Below are positions 34,277 to 43,144 of a DNA stretch of 64,000 nucleotides, piece after piece; positions within the stretch are counted from its first letter, which is position 1; each line of letters starts with the position of its first letter. The stretch comes from Spirochaetae bacterium HGW-Spirochaetae-2 (GTDB lineage: Bacteria; Spirochaetota; Spirochaetia; Sphaerochaetales; Sphaerochaetaceae), in the NCBI GenBank assembly GCA_002839355.1, contig PGXW01000019.1, forward strand, positions 1 to 64,000, written 5' to 3'. Both the position numbers and the translations under genes were made by a program. The notes below the pieces were generated by a model that saw nothing but the letters and a program-made list of their open reading frames with translations, searched no databases and was not told where the DNA came from.

Positions 34277-34777
34277 CTACGCAAAGACCTCTCGCGGATG
34301 TACGAGCGTATGGTTCACCAGTCCGATCGACACCACGTCTACTCCCATGATCTCGTGGGCTCCATTAAGCGAGACACACAGGAAATACTCCTGTGGCCGG
34401 TTTCCATAATGCCGGATGAGCGGGTATACGTCGGATGGGAAAATCACCTGTTTGCGCTTTGCGGGTAACCGTCGTCGACCCAATTCCAATGCGGCGCACA
34501 CAAGGGTAGCCTTGGCCATTCCCATCCCATCGATCTTGATCAGGTCCTCGATCAATATTTCGCTATCGCCACGTGTCCGATCCAAGAGGGCCAGGATATC
34601 CTTGGCAAGGATCGGAACAGGTTTCCTGCTCGTCCCCGATCCAAGAAGGATCGAAAGCAATTCATTGTCAGACAATGCTGTGGAGCCATTGATTTGCAGC
34701 TTTTCGCGGGGACGCTGCTCTATAGGCAACTCTTTGATTCCGTTTTCAAACACCGGTGGTTCATTGTATTTTCTCAT
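34277..34777 (-). pseudogene. radC: radC (RadC/JAB domain) truncated at the island junction
   Basis: A 166-residue remnant of the RadC family, normally about 220 residues. The N-terminal HhH-containing part is intact (IKELPIEQRPREKL, ALSDNELLSILLGSGT, IDGMGMAKATLV), and the JAB domain begins (YFLCVSLNGAHEIMGVDVVS, VHPREVFA), but the frame stops there. The missing part would hold the catalytic JAMM motif (HNHPSG and downstream Asp). The break coincides with the shift from chromosomal to A/T-rich island sequence. The missing end may lie on the far side of the island. The start at 34777 is the first ATG in the expected place. Confidence 0.75.
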
Positions 34778-34969
34778 ATAGGATATACGCACGGGATTTT
34801 GGTATTGCTTCGTAAATTTTTGAAAAAACTCAGTGGGATGGAGGGGTGTATCTGATGATTGTTTTTTTCACAGGTGATATACTCGGAATAGATGTGAGCG
34901 CTTGGGCGAAAAACGTGGAAAGCGAAGCTGGAAACGAGAATCGTTTGACAAGAGCGTAAGGAGCTAACC

Positions 34970-36211
34970 GTGGAGCAAGTCTCTGCGCAACGGATTTCGT
35001 CACTTGATGACGAACCTCCGCTTAAACAACCGGGTGTTGGAGTTACCTTTCCTTCGCCTAGTCCCAAACGGCCTGGAAATCCCAGGTCCTCCCTGTTCAG
35101 AAAACACTATTTTCCGAACACGAATTCGACCCAATGGAACGATTGGCATTGGCAACTTTTCCATAGGATCACGACGCTCGAGCAACTCTACCGATACGTA
35201 ACTCCCACAGAGGAGGAACGCCAGGCTTTGGAACGAAAGGATTGGCAGTTTCCGTTCTCTGTAACCCCTTATTATTTGAGTCTCATCGATCTCTCGGATC
35301 CTGACGACCCGCTCAGGAAGACAGTCATTCCCCAAATCGCCGAAAGCCATATCTCGGCCGGAGAAGCTGCCGATCCGCTAGGCGAGGACCACACCAGTCC
35401 GGTTCCGGGCATCGTGCACCGCTATCCTGACAGGGCTTTGTTCCTTGCCACCAGCTTCTGTTCGGTCTATTGTCGGTATTGTACCCGTTCACGCCTTGTG
35501 GGAGGGCACACCGAGACGTTGGAAGTGCAGTGGGACAGGGCTTTCGAATACCTTGCGCAACACACGGAAATCCGGGATGTCGTAATCTCAGGTGGCGATC
35601 CGCTGACATTGTCGGATGAGCGTTTAGGCCTGCTGTTGGGCAGACTGAAGCAGATCAAACATATCGAGATGGTTCGTATCGGGACCAAGGTGCCGTTCGT
35701 CATGCCACAGCGTATTACCCCGGCACTCGTCAAGGTTCTCAAGACCTTCCGACCCCTGTTCATCAATATCCATGCCACGCATCCGAATGAATTGACCGAG
35801 GAATCGCGGCAGGCCTGCAACCGGTTGGCGGATGTCGGTATTGTCCTGGGTAGCCAGACCGTACTGCTCAAGGGAGTCAACGATTCGATAGCGACGATGA
35901 CCGAACTGTTCCACAAGTTGCTCACCGTACGTGTGAAACCCTACTACCTGTTCCAATGTGATCCGATAGTCGGGTCTGAGCATTTCAGGACTTCGATCGC
36001 CAAGGGAAAGGAGATCATGGACGGATTGCGGGGGCATACCAGCGGGTTTGCCGTTCCGTACTATGTGGTCGATACTCCCGGAGGTGGTGGAAAAGTCCCC
36101 ATATTGCCCGATTATGAAGTCTCGCATGACGAAAAGGGACTTTGCCTGCGCAACTACGAGGGAAAGGAATTCATGTATCCCGATGTGGTTGCAACCCAAG
36201 GACCACTCTGA
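34970..36211 (+). CDS. KamA-type radical SAM lysine 2,3-aminomutase
   Basis: A 413-residue radical SAM/PLP aminomutase. The iron-sulfur motif is CSVYCRYC (Cys164, 168, 171). The PLP lysine is in GGGGK (Lys375). Asp331 (FQCD) and Asp368 (VVDTPGG) match in spacing the two aspartates (293 and 330) that hold the side-chain amino group in clostridial lysine 2,3-aminomutase, so L-lysine to beta-lysine is the likely reaction rather than glutamate. GTG start after TAAGGAGC. First gene of an operon with two ATP-grasp ligases and a GNAT acetyltransferase, which suggests beta-lysine is built into a further product. Confidence 0.85.
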   Translation: MEQVSAQRISSLDDEPPLKQPGVGVTFPSPSPKRPGNPRSSLFRKHYFPNTNSTQWNDWHWQLFHRITTLEQLYRYVTPTEEERQALERKDWQFPFSVTPYYLSLIDLSDPDDPLRKTVIPQIAESHISAGEAADPLGEDHTSPVPGIVHRYPDRALFLATSFCSVYCRYCTRSRLVGGHTETLEVQWDRAFEYLAQHTEIRDVVISGGDPLTLSDERLGLLLGRLKQIKHIEMVRIGTKVPFVMPQRITPALVKVLKTFRPLFINIHATHPNELTEESRQACNRLADVGIVLGSQTVLLKGVNDSIATMTELFHKLLTVRVKPYYLFQCDPIVGSEHFRTSIAKGKEIMDGLRGHTSGFAVPYYVVDTPGGGGKVPILPDYEVSHDEKGLCLRNYEGKEFMYPDVVATQGPL

Positions 36212-36212
36212 G

Positions 36213-37199
36213 ATGCGTATAGGTCTGACCTTCGATCTCAAGGAAAGGTACTTGGCGGATGGGTATAGGATCGAGGAAGTGGCGGAGTTGGACAGTATCG
36301 AGACAATCGATGCCATCGATGCATCCCTGCGTTCCTTGGGATACATGACTGAACGGATCGGCAATGTGAAGGATCTGGTTTTCGCTTTAGCACACGGCAA
36401 GCGTTGGGACCTTGTCTTCAACATAGCCGAGGGATTGCATGGACTTTGCCGTGAGGCACAGATTCCCGCACTGCTCGACGCATACCGGATACCCTACGTC
36501 TTCTCCGACTCGCTCACTCTAGCGGTGACCTTGCACAAGGGATTGGCCAAGGCCGTGGTGCATGAACATGGCGTGCCGACCGCGGCATACCGGGTTGTGC
36601 GCAATCCCGGGGATTTGGACAATGTGGACCTACCGTATCCCTTGTTCATAAAACCGGTCGGCGGTGGTACCGGAATGGGTATCGACGGAAACTCGATCGT
36701 GCGGAATCCCAAACAACTGGAAAAGGGTGTGGGGCATTTGCTTGCCGCGCATGGCCAGCCGGTGTTGGTGGAGACCTATCTCAGCGGACGGGAGTTCACC
36801 GTTGGCATTACCGGAACTGCCGGACAGGCCTCGGTTGTCGGGATCATGGAAATCTTTGTGGACGCGGCAAGTGACCAGGGAGTCTACTCCTATGCCTCCA
36901 AGCAACATTACAAGGAATGCGCGGACTATCGGACAGTGGATGGCCCGGTAGCAGCCCAGTGTGCCGAAGTCGCACTCGGTGCCTGGAAGGCTTTGGATTG
37001 TAGGGATGGCGGCAGGGTCGATTTGCGTATGGATGACTGTCAGGTCGTGAACTTTCTTGAAGTCAATCCGCTTGCGGGCCTGCATCCAGTAGATTCCGAT
37101 CTTCCAATCCTCGCAGGCATGGCGGGAATCGGGTATACCCAGTTGATTGGACGGATCATGGACTCGGCTTGTCTTCGGCTGGAGAAGGCGCATGGCTAG
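36213..37199 (+). CDS. ATP-grasp ligase, D-Ala-D-Ala ligase-like (first of two)
   Basis: A 328-residue ATP-grasp protein. The N-terminal domain has the ligase pattern LVFNIAEGLHG. The ATP-binding lid is PLFIKPVGGGTGMGIDGNSI, and the metal-binding end is VNFLEVNPLAGLHPVDSDLP. It begins 1 base after the KamA stop with no clear ribosome site, so it is translationally coupled. D-Ala-D-Ala ligase-like enzymes form amide bonds through an acyl-phosphate. In this operon it probably joins an amino acid to beta-lysine or a derivative; the substrate is not known. Confidence 0.8.
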   Translation: MRIGLTFDLKERYLADGYRIEEVAELDSIETIDAIDASLRSLGYMTERIGNVKDLVFALAHGKRWDLVFNIAEGLHGLCREAQIPALLDAYRIPYVFSDSLTLAVTLHKGLAKAVVHEHGVPTAAYRVVRNPGDLDNVDLPYPLFIKPVGGGTGMGIDGNSIVRNPKQLEKGVGHLLAAHGQPVLVETYLSGREFTVGITGTAGQASVVGIMEIFVDAASDQGVYSYASKQHYKECADYRTVDGPVAAQCAEVALGAWKALDCRDGGRVDLRMDDCQVVNFLEVNPLAGLHPVDSDLPILAGMAGIGYTQLIGRIMDSACLRLEKAHG

Positions 37200-38172
37200 G
37201 AACGTATTGCTTTTGCATGACACGGTCTCTGCCCACGCACCGCCCGACGAGCTGGACACATTGGACCAGTTGGTTGCGGTGGAGTCTGCGTTGCGCGCGC
37301 TGGGGTACGGTACCACAAGAAAGCCGTTCGACGGGGACTTGCTTGCACTTGAGCGCTATTTGCAGACCAATCGGTTCGATGTGGTGTTCAACCTCGTTGA
37401 AACCTACCACGGTTCACGGTTCCTCCACCTCATACCGCTCCTCTGTGAACAGCTGGGAATGCCGGTTACCGGGGGGAATTCGGAATCGTTATTCCTCACC
37501 AGCGACAAGTTGCTGGCAAAACGGCTGCTGGTCCTGGCAGGTATTCCCACTCCCCAGTGGGTTACTCGGGACAACCGCGACCAATGGGGTTTGTTCCTGG
37601 GCCATCGGCTGCTTTGCAAGCCGCGGGGTGAGGAAGCTTCTGTCGGTATCGACGATGCCTCGGTCCTTGTCTGCGACACCTTGTATGACTTGGAGAGCCT
37701 GGTCGAACGTGCCGACACCGAGAGCCTCATGATAGAACGCTTCATTGATGGACGCGAATACAACATTTCCATTCTCCCAAGCGATGGGAAGCCGCAAGTA
37801 TTGCCGATTGCCGAAATGGTGTTTTCCGACTATCCTCCCGACAAACCGAAAATTGTCGGTTATGAGGCAAAATGGCTCGAAGATTCGTTTGCCTACACCC
37901 ATACAATACGCACTTTTAGGATCGAAGCAAGCGATACGGTCTTGGCCGAGAGGTTGCATGCGGTTGCCGAGGATACATGGCGCCTGTTCGGCGGCAACGG
38001 GTACGCCCGGGTCGACCTGCGGCTCGACGAGCGGGGCAACGCGTTTGTCCTGGAGTTGAACGCGAACCCGTGCATTGCCCATGACAGCGGTTTCTTCGCG
38101 GCTGCTCATGAGGCTGGATATACCTACAACCAGATGATCGAAGCTATCGTACAGGAGGCTCTCCGTGGGTGA
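37192..38172 (+). CDS. ATP-grasp ligase, D-Ala-D-Ala ligase-like (second of two)
   Basis: A 326-residue ATP-grasp protein with the same fold as its neighbour: DVVFNLVETYHGSRFLHLIP at the N-terminus, LCKPRGEEASVGIDDASVL in the ATP lid, and FVLELNANPCIAHDSGFFAA at the metal site. Similarity to the preceding enzyme is limited to the motifs, so the two probably add different substrates in sequence. It overlaps the upstream gene by 8 bases and the GNAT gene by 8. Confidence 0.8.
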   Translation: MARNVLLLHDTVSAHAPPDELDTLDQLVAVESALRALGYGTTRKPFDGDLLALERYLQTNRFDVVFNLVETYHGSRFLHLIPLLCEQLGMPVTGGNSESLFLTSDKLLAKRLLVLAGIPTPQWVTRDNRDQWGLFLGHRLLCKPRGEEASVGIDDASVLVCDTLYDLESLVERADTESLMIERFIDGREYNISILPSDGKPQVLPIAEMVFSDYPPDKPKIVGYEAKWLEDSFAYTHTIRTFRIEASDTVLAERLHAVAEDTWRLFGGNGYARVDLRLDERGNAFVLELNANPCIAHDSGFFAAAHEAGYTYNQMIEAIVQEALRG

Positions 38173-38650
38173 ATTGTGGTTTCGGGACGAGCCCGACTAT
38201 GCCGATGTAGCCAAGGTCGGATCGTTGCTCAAGAGGACCGCCTTCTTTTCTCCAGATGAAGAGGAGATCGGGGTTTCATTGGTTGAGGAACGGTTGGAGA
38301 AGGGCCCTGCCTGCGGATACCTGTTCGTTTTTGCCGAGCTGGATGGCAATCTGGTCGGATACTCGTGTTATGGGCCGATTCCGGGAACCTTGGACGGCCA
38401 CGACCTGTATTGGATAGCTGTCGATCCCGACAGGCAGGGTAAAAGATACGGCAGCGCGATCCTGGATGAGACCGAGAATCGTGTGCTTGCCGCGGGAGGC
38501 AGGCGGTTGTATGCCGAAACCTCTTCCACGGACCTGTATGCCCCGACACGGGCCTTCTATGAACGGAATGGATTTTTCTTGGAAGGTCGTCTGGCCGACT
38601 ATTATGCACCGGGAGACGACAAGATGCTGTATATGAAGCGTCTTGTCTAA
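38165..38650 (+). CDS. GNAT family N-acetyltransferase
   Basis: A 161-residue GNAT protein. The acetyl-CoA loop is DPDRQGKRYGSAILDETENR (Q/RxxGxG/A type), preceded by the strand LYWIAVDP and followed by TRAFYERNGFFLEGRL. GTG start with AGGAGG upstream, overlapping the second ligase gene. In archaea and some bacteria an acetyltransferase partners lysine 2,3-aminomutase to make N-acetyl-beta-lysine, an osmolyte; here it may acetylate beta-lysine or the ligated product. Confidence 0.85.
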   Translation: MGELWFRDEPDYADVAKVGSLLKRTAFFSPDEEEIGVSLVEERLEKGPACGYLFVFAELDGNLVGYSCYGPIPGTLDGHDLYWIAVDPDRQGKRYGSAILDETENRVLAAGGRRLYAETSSTDLYAPTRAFYERNGFFLEGRLADYYAPGDDKMLYMKRLV

Positions 38651-38674
38651 ACCAGTTGACAGATTACTGGATTT

Positions 38675-40036
38675 CTAGATCACTGTCTTGGATTTCCAAG
38701 AGCCCTTGACGAACCGTGTGACGAAGCAGGTGGCGCGGAACAGCCAGTCGAAATACATGGCAAACCAAATGCCATGCAATCCGAGGCCAAGATATTTTCC
38801 CAACACATAGCTCAGGCCGACCCTGAACACCCACATGCTTGCGATTGAGACGGTCATGGTGTATTTCACATCGCCTGAGGCTCTCAACACCTGGGGAAGG
38901 GTGAACGAAACCGGCCAGATCACCGCATTCACGACAAACAGGATCTTCAGGATCTCTATTGCCATGGTCGATGATGCCGGACTCAAGTTGAATAGGCCCA
39001 CCATGGACTCCGTGGCGATGAACAGGACAGCTGCAAGGCCTGCCAACGTCACATACGTTATCTTCAACAGCTTTCGGGCGTAGTAGGCCGCCTGTTCCGT
39101 CTCGCCCGCACCCATACATTGTCCAACCACCGTAATGGTTGCCAATCCGATTGCTCCTCCAGGAATGTTTGTCATGGATGCGAGGGTGTTCGCGATCGCG
39201 TTGGCTGCCAACGCGGTTGTTCCGAATGTAGCGGTGAGACTTTGCACCAGGATCTTGCCGATATGGAAGATGCCGCTTTCCAATCCGTTGGGGATGCCTA
39301 TGCGGAGAATACGGCGGATCATGGACCAATCGAGCTTGATATGCAGCAACCGATCGATCCGTATCCGATCACCCTTCTTGACCAATAAGGTCAGCATGAT
39401 GGCTGCCGATAGGATTCTTGCTGCCAAGGTCGCGATTCCTGCTCCCAACACCCCCAAACCGGCTATGTAGATGAGGATCGCGTTTCCCAGGATATTGCTG
39501 ATCGTCATGACCACCGATACCTGCATGGAGATACGGCTGTTGCCCATCGCCCTGAAGAGGGCTGCGCCAGAATTGTACAAACCGAGAAACGGGTAGGAGA
39601 GTGCTGTCAATGCGAAATAGGTCTGTGCTTGACGCATCACATCGACATCCAGGTTCCCGTACAGGGTTCCCAGGATAAAGTTGTTGAACAGCAGGAAGGT
39701 TGCCATGAACAACAGTGCCACGAACGTGGTCGTGTAGATGAGTTGCTTTGCGGCATCCCCCGCTTTTTGGGAGTTCCGTTGGCCTATGTACTGTGCGACG
39801 ACAACGGCACCTCCTGCGGCAAGGGCCGAGAATAGGAACAGGAAGAGGTTGTTGATGGAGTCGACAAGCGCGATGCTTGAGACGGCGGCTTCTCCGACGG
39901 AGGAGATCATGATGGTGTCGGCAAATCCCACCGAAACATCCAACATCCTTTCTATCACCAAAGGGAGGATAAGGGAACCGAGTTGTCTGTTTGAAAAAAG
40001 CCTAGGTTGCAACGGAGAAGGTTCTGCAGAGAACAA
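38675..40036 (-). CDS. MATE-family multidrug/metabolite efflux transporter
   Basis: About 453 residues with some 12 membrane helices in two related halves, as in MATE exporters (PLVIERMLDVSVGFADTIMI in the first half, IGIPNGLESGIFHIGKILVQ in the second). It exports cationic or amphipathic compounds using a sodium or proton gradient. The frame is open up to a GTG at 40105 that lacks a ribosome site. The TTG at 40036 is preferred because AAGGA lies 9 bases upstream and the protein then starts in the usual place before helix 1. It is convergent to the KamA operon. Confidence 0.85.
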   Translation of the reverse strand: MFSAEPSPLQPRLFSNRQLGSLILPLVIERMLDVSVGFADTIMISSVGEAAVSSIALVDSINNLFLFLFSALAAGGAVVVAQYIGQRNSQKAGDAAKQLIYTTTFVALLFMATFLLFNNFILGTLYGNLDVDVMRQAQTYFALTALSYPFLGLYNSGAALFRAMGNSRISMQVSVVMTISNILGNAILIYIAGLGVLGAGIATLAARILSAAIMLTLLVKKGDRIRIDRLLHIKLDWSMIRRILRIGIPNGLESGIFHIGKILVQSLTATFGTTALAANAIANTLASMTNIPGGAIGLATITVVGQCMGAGETEQAAYYARKLLKITYVTLAGLAAVLFIATESMVGLFNLSPASSTMAIEILKILFVVNAVIWPVSFTLPQVLRASGDVKYTMTVSIASMWVFRVGLSYVLGKYLGLGLHGIWFAMYFDWLFRATCFVTRFVKGSWKSKTVI

Positions 40037-40151
40037 TGGATTTTTTCCTTGACCCGGGTCATCGCATAGCACGATGGCGTGATATCCCAGTGTGCTCCTT
40101 TTCACCGACTAAGACAAGATGGGTCGAAGGAGATATCGTGGATATCGGATG

Positions 40152-40179
40152 TTGCTTTGTTGCGTAAATGTACTATAAT
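40152..40179 (+). promoter_or_regulatory. Promoter of the small secreted protein gene
   Basis: TTGCTT (40152-40157), 16 bases, then a perfect TATAAT (40174-40179), 32 bases before the GTG start. Confidence 0.65.
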
Positions 40180-40211
40180 TGTACTATATTATTGAGAGGG
40201 AGGCACATAAC

Positions 40212-40688
40212 GTGAAGAAGATAATCATTTGCACGGTATGCTTGCTGGTTGTGTTGACAGGCGCTTTCGGTAGCAGTCCGGATTACACGTGGGCTCTTGG
40301 CCTCTCGGGAATAGCTCCGGGCTTGCCTGTCGCCGTAAAAGGTGTTTGGCAGTCCCATGGGTGGGGAGTGCAGGTCGAGGCGAATTATTTCTATGCACTC
40401 GGCATGGTCAGAATCGACGGTCGGCGCATGATCACCACCAAGGGACCGTGGAGTGCCTATGGCTTTGTCGGAGTCACCGCCAACCACTTCAACGATGGCA
40501 CGGATATCAACAATACCCTCTGGGCAGATGTCGGGGCAGCGGGGACGGTCAAGTTTGGAAAGAACCGTCGGTTTGAGATTGGTATGGAAGGCGGTCTGCT
40601 CATTCCGTTCTACAGCAATATGGGGTTGGAGCAATATGAGGATACCGGTTTCATGGTCGCCAACCTGTTCGCACTTTGGTGGTGGTGA
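40212..40688 (+). CDS. Small secreted barrel-like envelope protein
   Basis: A 158-residue protein with a signal peptide (KKIIICTVCLLVVLTGAFGS). The mature part has short amphipathic strands rich in Gly and aromatics (WGVQVEANYFYALGM, FEIGMEGGLLIPFYS) and ends ALWWW, as in small outer-membrane barrels. GTG start with GGGAGG about 8 bases upstream. Family not recognised; probable outer-membrane or periplasmic location. Confidence 0.6.
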   Translation: MKKIIICTVCLLVVLTGAFGSSPDYTWALGLSGIAPGLPVAVKGVWQSHGWGVQVEANYFYALGMVRIDGRRMITTKGPWSAYGFVGVTANHFNDGTDINNTLWADVGAAGTVKFGKNRRFEIGMEGGLLIPFYSNMGLEQYEDTGFMVANLFALWWW

Positions 40689-40692
40689 GAAT

Positions 40693-41142
40693 CTATTCAT
40701 ACAAGGCCTTTGCCCGCCGGTATATGGCGAGGAATTCATCGACAGGGATTTGTGAGAGCATGTCTCCGATCATTTCCAATGGAATATCTTGAAGTGATGT
40801 GAAGCGGACACAGGACTTTCCGAGGTTTGGCCGTTTCCCGATTTCATCGAAAGCCTTTTCGAGCTGCTGTCTACGCGCAGGATCTCCATAGATAGCGGAC
40901 AGGTACAACGAGCAATAGTTCTTCTGTGCTGCCAATGCCGCGAACATGAGCGGTTGCCCGTTATATGTCGGACCGGACATCTGCAGCGGGACTTCATAGG
41001 AAATCATTCCCCACCGCAGGGATTCGTCATAACCGGAGGGTATGGAGGTCAACAACCGGTTGCGGGCTTCCATGATGAGAGGTTTCCACCGCTGGGGAAT
41101 CTGTTGGAGATATTCGGCGATGGTAGTGGCATTGGTTCTCAT
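40693..41142 (-). CDS. DUF1801 (YdhG-like) protein
   Basis: A 149-residue protein of the DUF1801 fold: TIAEYLQQIPQRWKPLIMEA, then ESLRWGMISYEVP, then KNYCSLYLSAIYG, with RFTSLQDIPLEMIGDML at the end. The family includes Bacillus YdhG/FraH, proposed to handle iron, but its role is unclear. The ATG at 41142 fits the family start; upstream codons and their ribosome sites are weak. It is convergent with the secreted protein gene, with only 4 bases between stops. Confidence 0.75.
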   Translation of the reverse strand: MRTNATTIAEYLQQIPQRWKPLIMEARNRLLTSIPSGYDESLRWGMISYEVPLQMSGPTYNGQPLMFAALAAQKNYCSLYLSAIYGDPARRQQLEKAFDEIGKRPNLGKSCVRFTSLQDIPLEMIGDMLSQIPVDEFLAIYRRAKALYE

Positions 41143-41190
41143 GTTGGGAAGATAGCCACACACGTGCGGAAGGTCTAATGAAAAGTATAG

Positions 41191-41264
<74 letters not shown>

Positions 41265-41473
41265 AAGCTTTTGTATGCTATGGATACCGGATGCCCTTGT
41301 CAAGACATGCCAAGTCATAAAAATGAAATGGTTTTTCAAAGAAAAATGTGGAGGAGATCGAAATCTGTTATGATTGTGACATAAGTTTGGTCATACTAGA
41401 AATATTTAAAATGATAACATAAAAAGAAATATAAAAATTGATATATTTGTTACTTTTGATTACAATCTATCTC

Positions 41474-41502
41474 TTGACACCACTTCTCCTTTTTATTACC
41501 AT
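41474..41502 (+). promoter_or_regulatory. Candidate promoter for the secreted protein at 41541
   Basis: A perfect TTGACA (41474-41479), 17 bases, then TACCAT (41497-41502, 4 of 6). It lies in an A/T-rich stretch after the tRNA gene. Confidence 0.45.
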
Positions 41503-41540
41503 TGGAATGTATTGGAAATCAGTCATCGGGAGGATGTTGG

Positions 41541-42101
41541 ATGCGTCGATTGGTACTATCTTGCATAGTAATTGGAATCTTGATCGTACCAACGCTCTCT
41601 GCCCAACGGAATCTGTTCAGCGAGACCATCCCATTACAGGGACATATCGAACTGCAGGAAAGATTCTCCCTTGAAGTGAAGCCGCGGGTATTTTTCGTAC
41701 TGAACCAGGATATGGCCGGTACCACCCATGAAATCGCTACCTATCAGTTCTTTTCCAACAGCCCCGAGGTCGCCTACCAGATGAAACTCTCCCCCAGCTA
41801 TGTGACGCAACTTGGAGAAGGGGTATTCGCTTTTCGTAACATCGGCACAACGGGCGGTGATTCCGGAGGGCAGCCTATACCCTTCAAACTGAGCGTGGTC
41901 AGCCAAGTGCACGATTCATCTTCCACAAACGATGCCTTTCGGGCAGTCCAGAAAGCTATCGGTCTCCGTGATGGATCCCGTTCGGAAGAGAAGGGGACAA
42001 TATTCGTCACGTTCCCGTCCCAAAGCGACGGATTCAACCTCCAAAGCTTCACCTTTGGAACATATGAAGCCTCGATAGCGGTAGAAGTCTCAGCCGATTG
42101 A
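41541..42101 (+). CDS. Secreted protein of unknown function
   Basis: A 186-residue protein with a signal peptide (MRRLVLSCIVIGILIVPTLS). The mature part is beta-rich (ELQERFSLEVKPRVFFVLNQ; SIAVEVSAD at the end) without a recognised family; its composition resembles periplasmic adhesin or fimbrial subunits. GGGAGG lies 7 bases before the ATG. It stands 66 bases before the nucleotidyltransferase gene. Confidence 0.6.
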   Translation: MRRLVLSCIVIGILIVPTLSAQRNLFSETIPLQGHIELQERFSLEVKPRVFFVLNQDMAGTTHEIATYQFFSNSPEVAYQMKLSPSYVTQLGEGVFAFRNIGTTGGDSGGQPIPFKLSVVSQVHDSSSTNDAFRAVQKAIGLRDGSRSEEKGTIFVTFPSQSDGFNLQSFTFGTYEASIAVEVSAD

Positions 42102-42166
42102 CACTCCCTGTAGTGGTTTTTTCAGCATCATGCTATACTGGTTCCACTACATTCGAGGAGGTCCCG

Positions 42167-43075
42167 ATGAAGCCGATTCTACTGGTGATGGCTGCAGGAA
42201 TGGGAAGCCGATACGGCGGAATAAAGCAAATTGACGGCGTTGGAATGCACAATGAGGCATTGCTCGACTATTCGACATACGATGCCCTGAAAAGTGGCTT
42301 CGGAAAAATCGTATTCATAATCCGCAAAGACATAGAGAAGGATTTCAGGGAGCGGATATTCGATCGTATCGCCGCGAACTGCGACGCTACCTATGTTTTC
42401 CAGGAGCTCGATACCCTGCTTACCCCCGCACAGGTAAAAGCCTCGTGTGGACGCAAGAAACCTTGGGGTACCGTGCACGCGGTCCTGAGTGCCAAACAAA
42501 CGATCAATGCTCCTTTTTGTGTCATCAACAGCGACGATTATTATGGACGCGAAGCATACCAGATAATGGGTGGGCATCTCGCATCGATCGATAACGATTC
42601 GATTGAACAAGCAATGGTGGGATATGTATTGAAGAACACCACCAGCCGCAGCGGATCCGTTTCCCGTGCCGTCTGTACCGTCAAGGACGGGTACCTCGTC
42701 TCCATGCGCGAGAACAAGAAGATATACCATGAGGGAGATCGGATCATCAGCTCGATCGATGGCGAACAGCGGGTGCTCACCGGAGAAGAGTGGGTCTCCA
42801 TGAATTATTTCGGTTTTTCGCCAGCTGCGATACCTTTTTTCCAGGACTATTTCGACAGGTTCCTAATCGACGCCATCTCGACCGAAAAGGAAGAGTGCTA
42901 TCTGCCAGAAGGTGCCAGTCTCCTGGTCAGCCAGGGTATCGGCAAGATGCGCTTCTATACCACCAATGAACGTTGGTTCGGCATGACGTATCAAGAAGAC
43001 CGCCAAATTGTCAAGGATGAGATTGCCAAGAAGATAGCCCAACATGTGTATCCCGAGAAATTGTGGAAGAATTGA
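42167..43075 (+). CDS. Nucleotidyltransferase (sugar-phosphate NTP transferase-like)
   Basis: A 302-residue protein of the NTP-transferase fold. The nucleotide-binding start LLVMAAGMGSRYGGIKQID replaces the usual GxGTRxxPxTxxxPK but follows its logic; INSDDYYGREAY supplies the metal-binding Asp, and WGTVHAVLSAKQTI lies between them. It should transfer a nucleotide to a sugar phosphate or similar, but the substrate cannot be told. GAGGAGG lies before the ATG. Confidence 0.78.
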   Translation: MKPILLVMAAGMGSRYGGIKQIDGVGMHNEALLDYSTYDALKSGFGKIVFIIRKDIEKDFRERIFDRIAANCDATYVFQELDTLLTPAQVKASCGRKKPWGTVHAVLSAKQTINAPFCVINSDDYYGREAYQIMGGHLASIDNDSIEQAMVGYVLKNTTSRSGSVSRAVCTVKDGYLVSMRENKKIYHEGDRIISSIDGEQRVLTGEEWVSMNYFGFSPAAIPFFQDYFDRFLIDAISTEKEECYLPEGASLLVSQGIGKMRFYTTNERWFGMTYQEDRQIVKDEIAKKIAQHVYPEKLWKN

Positions 43076-43106
43076 CCCGATTGCAAACACCATGCATTGT
43101 GGATGG

Positions 43107-43130
43107 AAAACCGGGAGAATTCCCGGTTTT
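43107..43130. terminator. Bidirectional terminator
   Basis: AAAACCGGGA, GAAT, TCCCGGTTTT: a perfect 10-base inverted repeat with A and T runs on both sides. It sits between the convergent nucleotidyltransferase and YitT genes and should work in both directions. Confidence 0.85.
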
Positions 43131-43144
43131 CCTCTAGTAGGATA

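Noticed and set aside
34855-34885. TTGTTT and TATACT upstream of the KamA gene as a promoter
   Set aside because: The boxes are only 13 bases apart, too close for a standard sigma-70 promoter.
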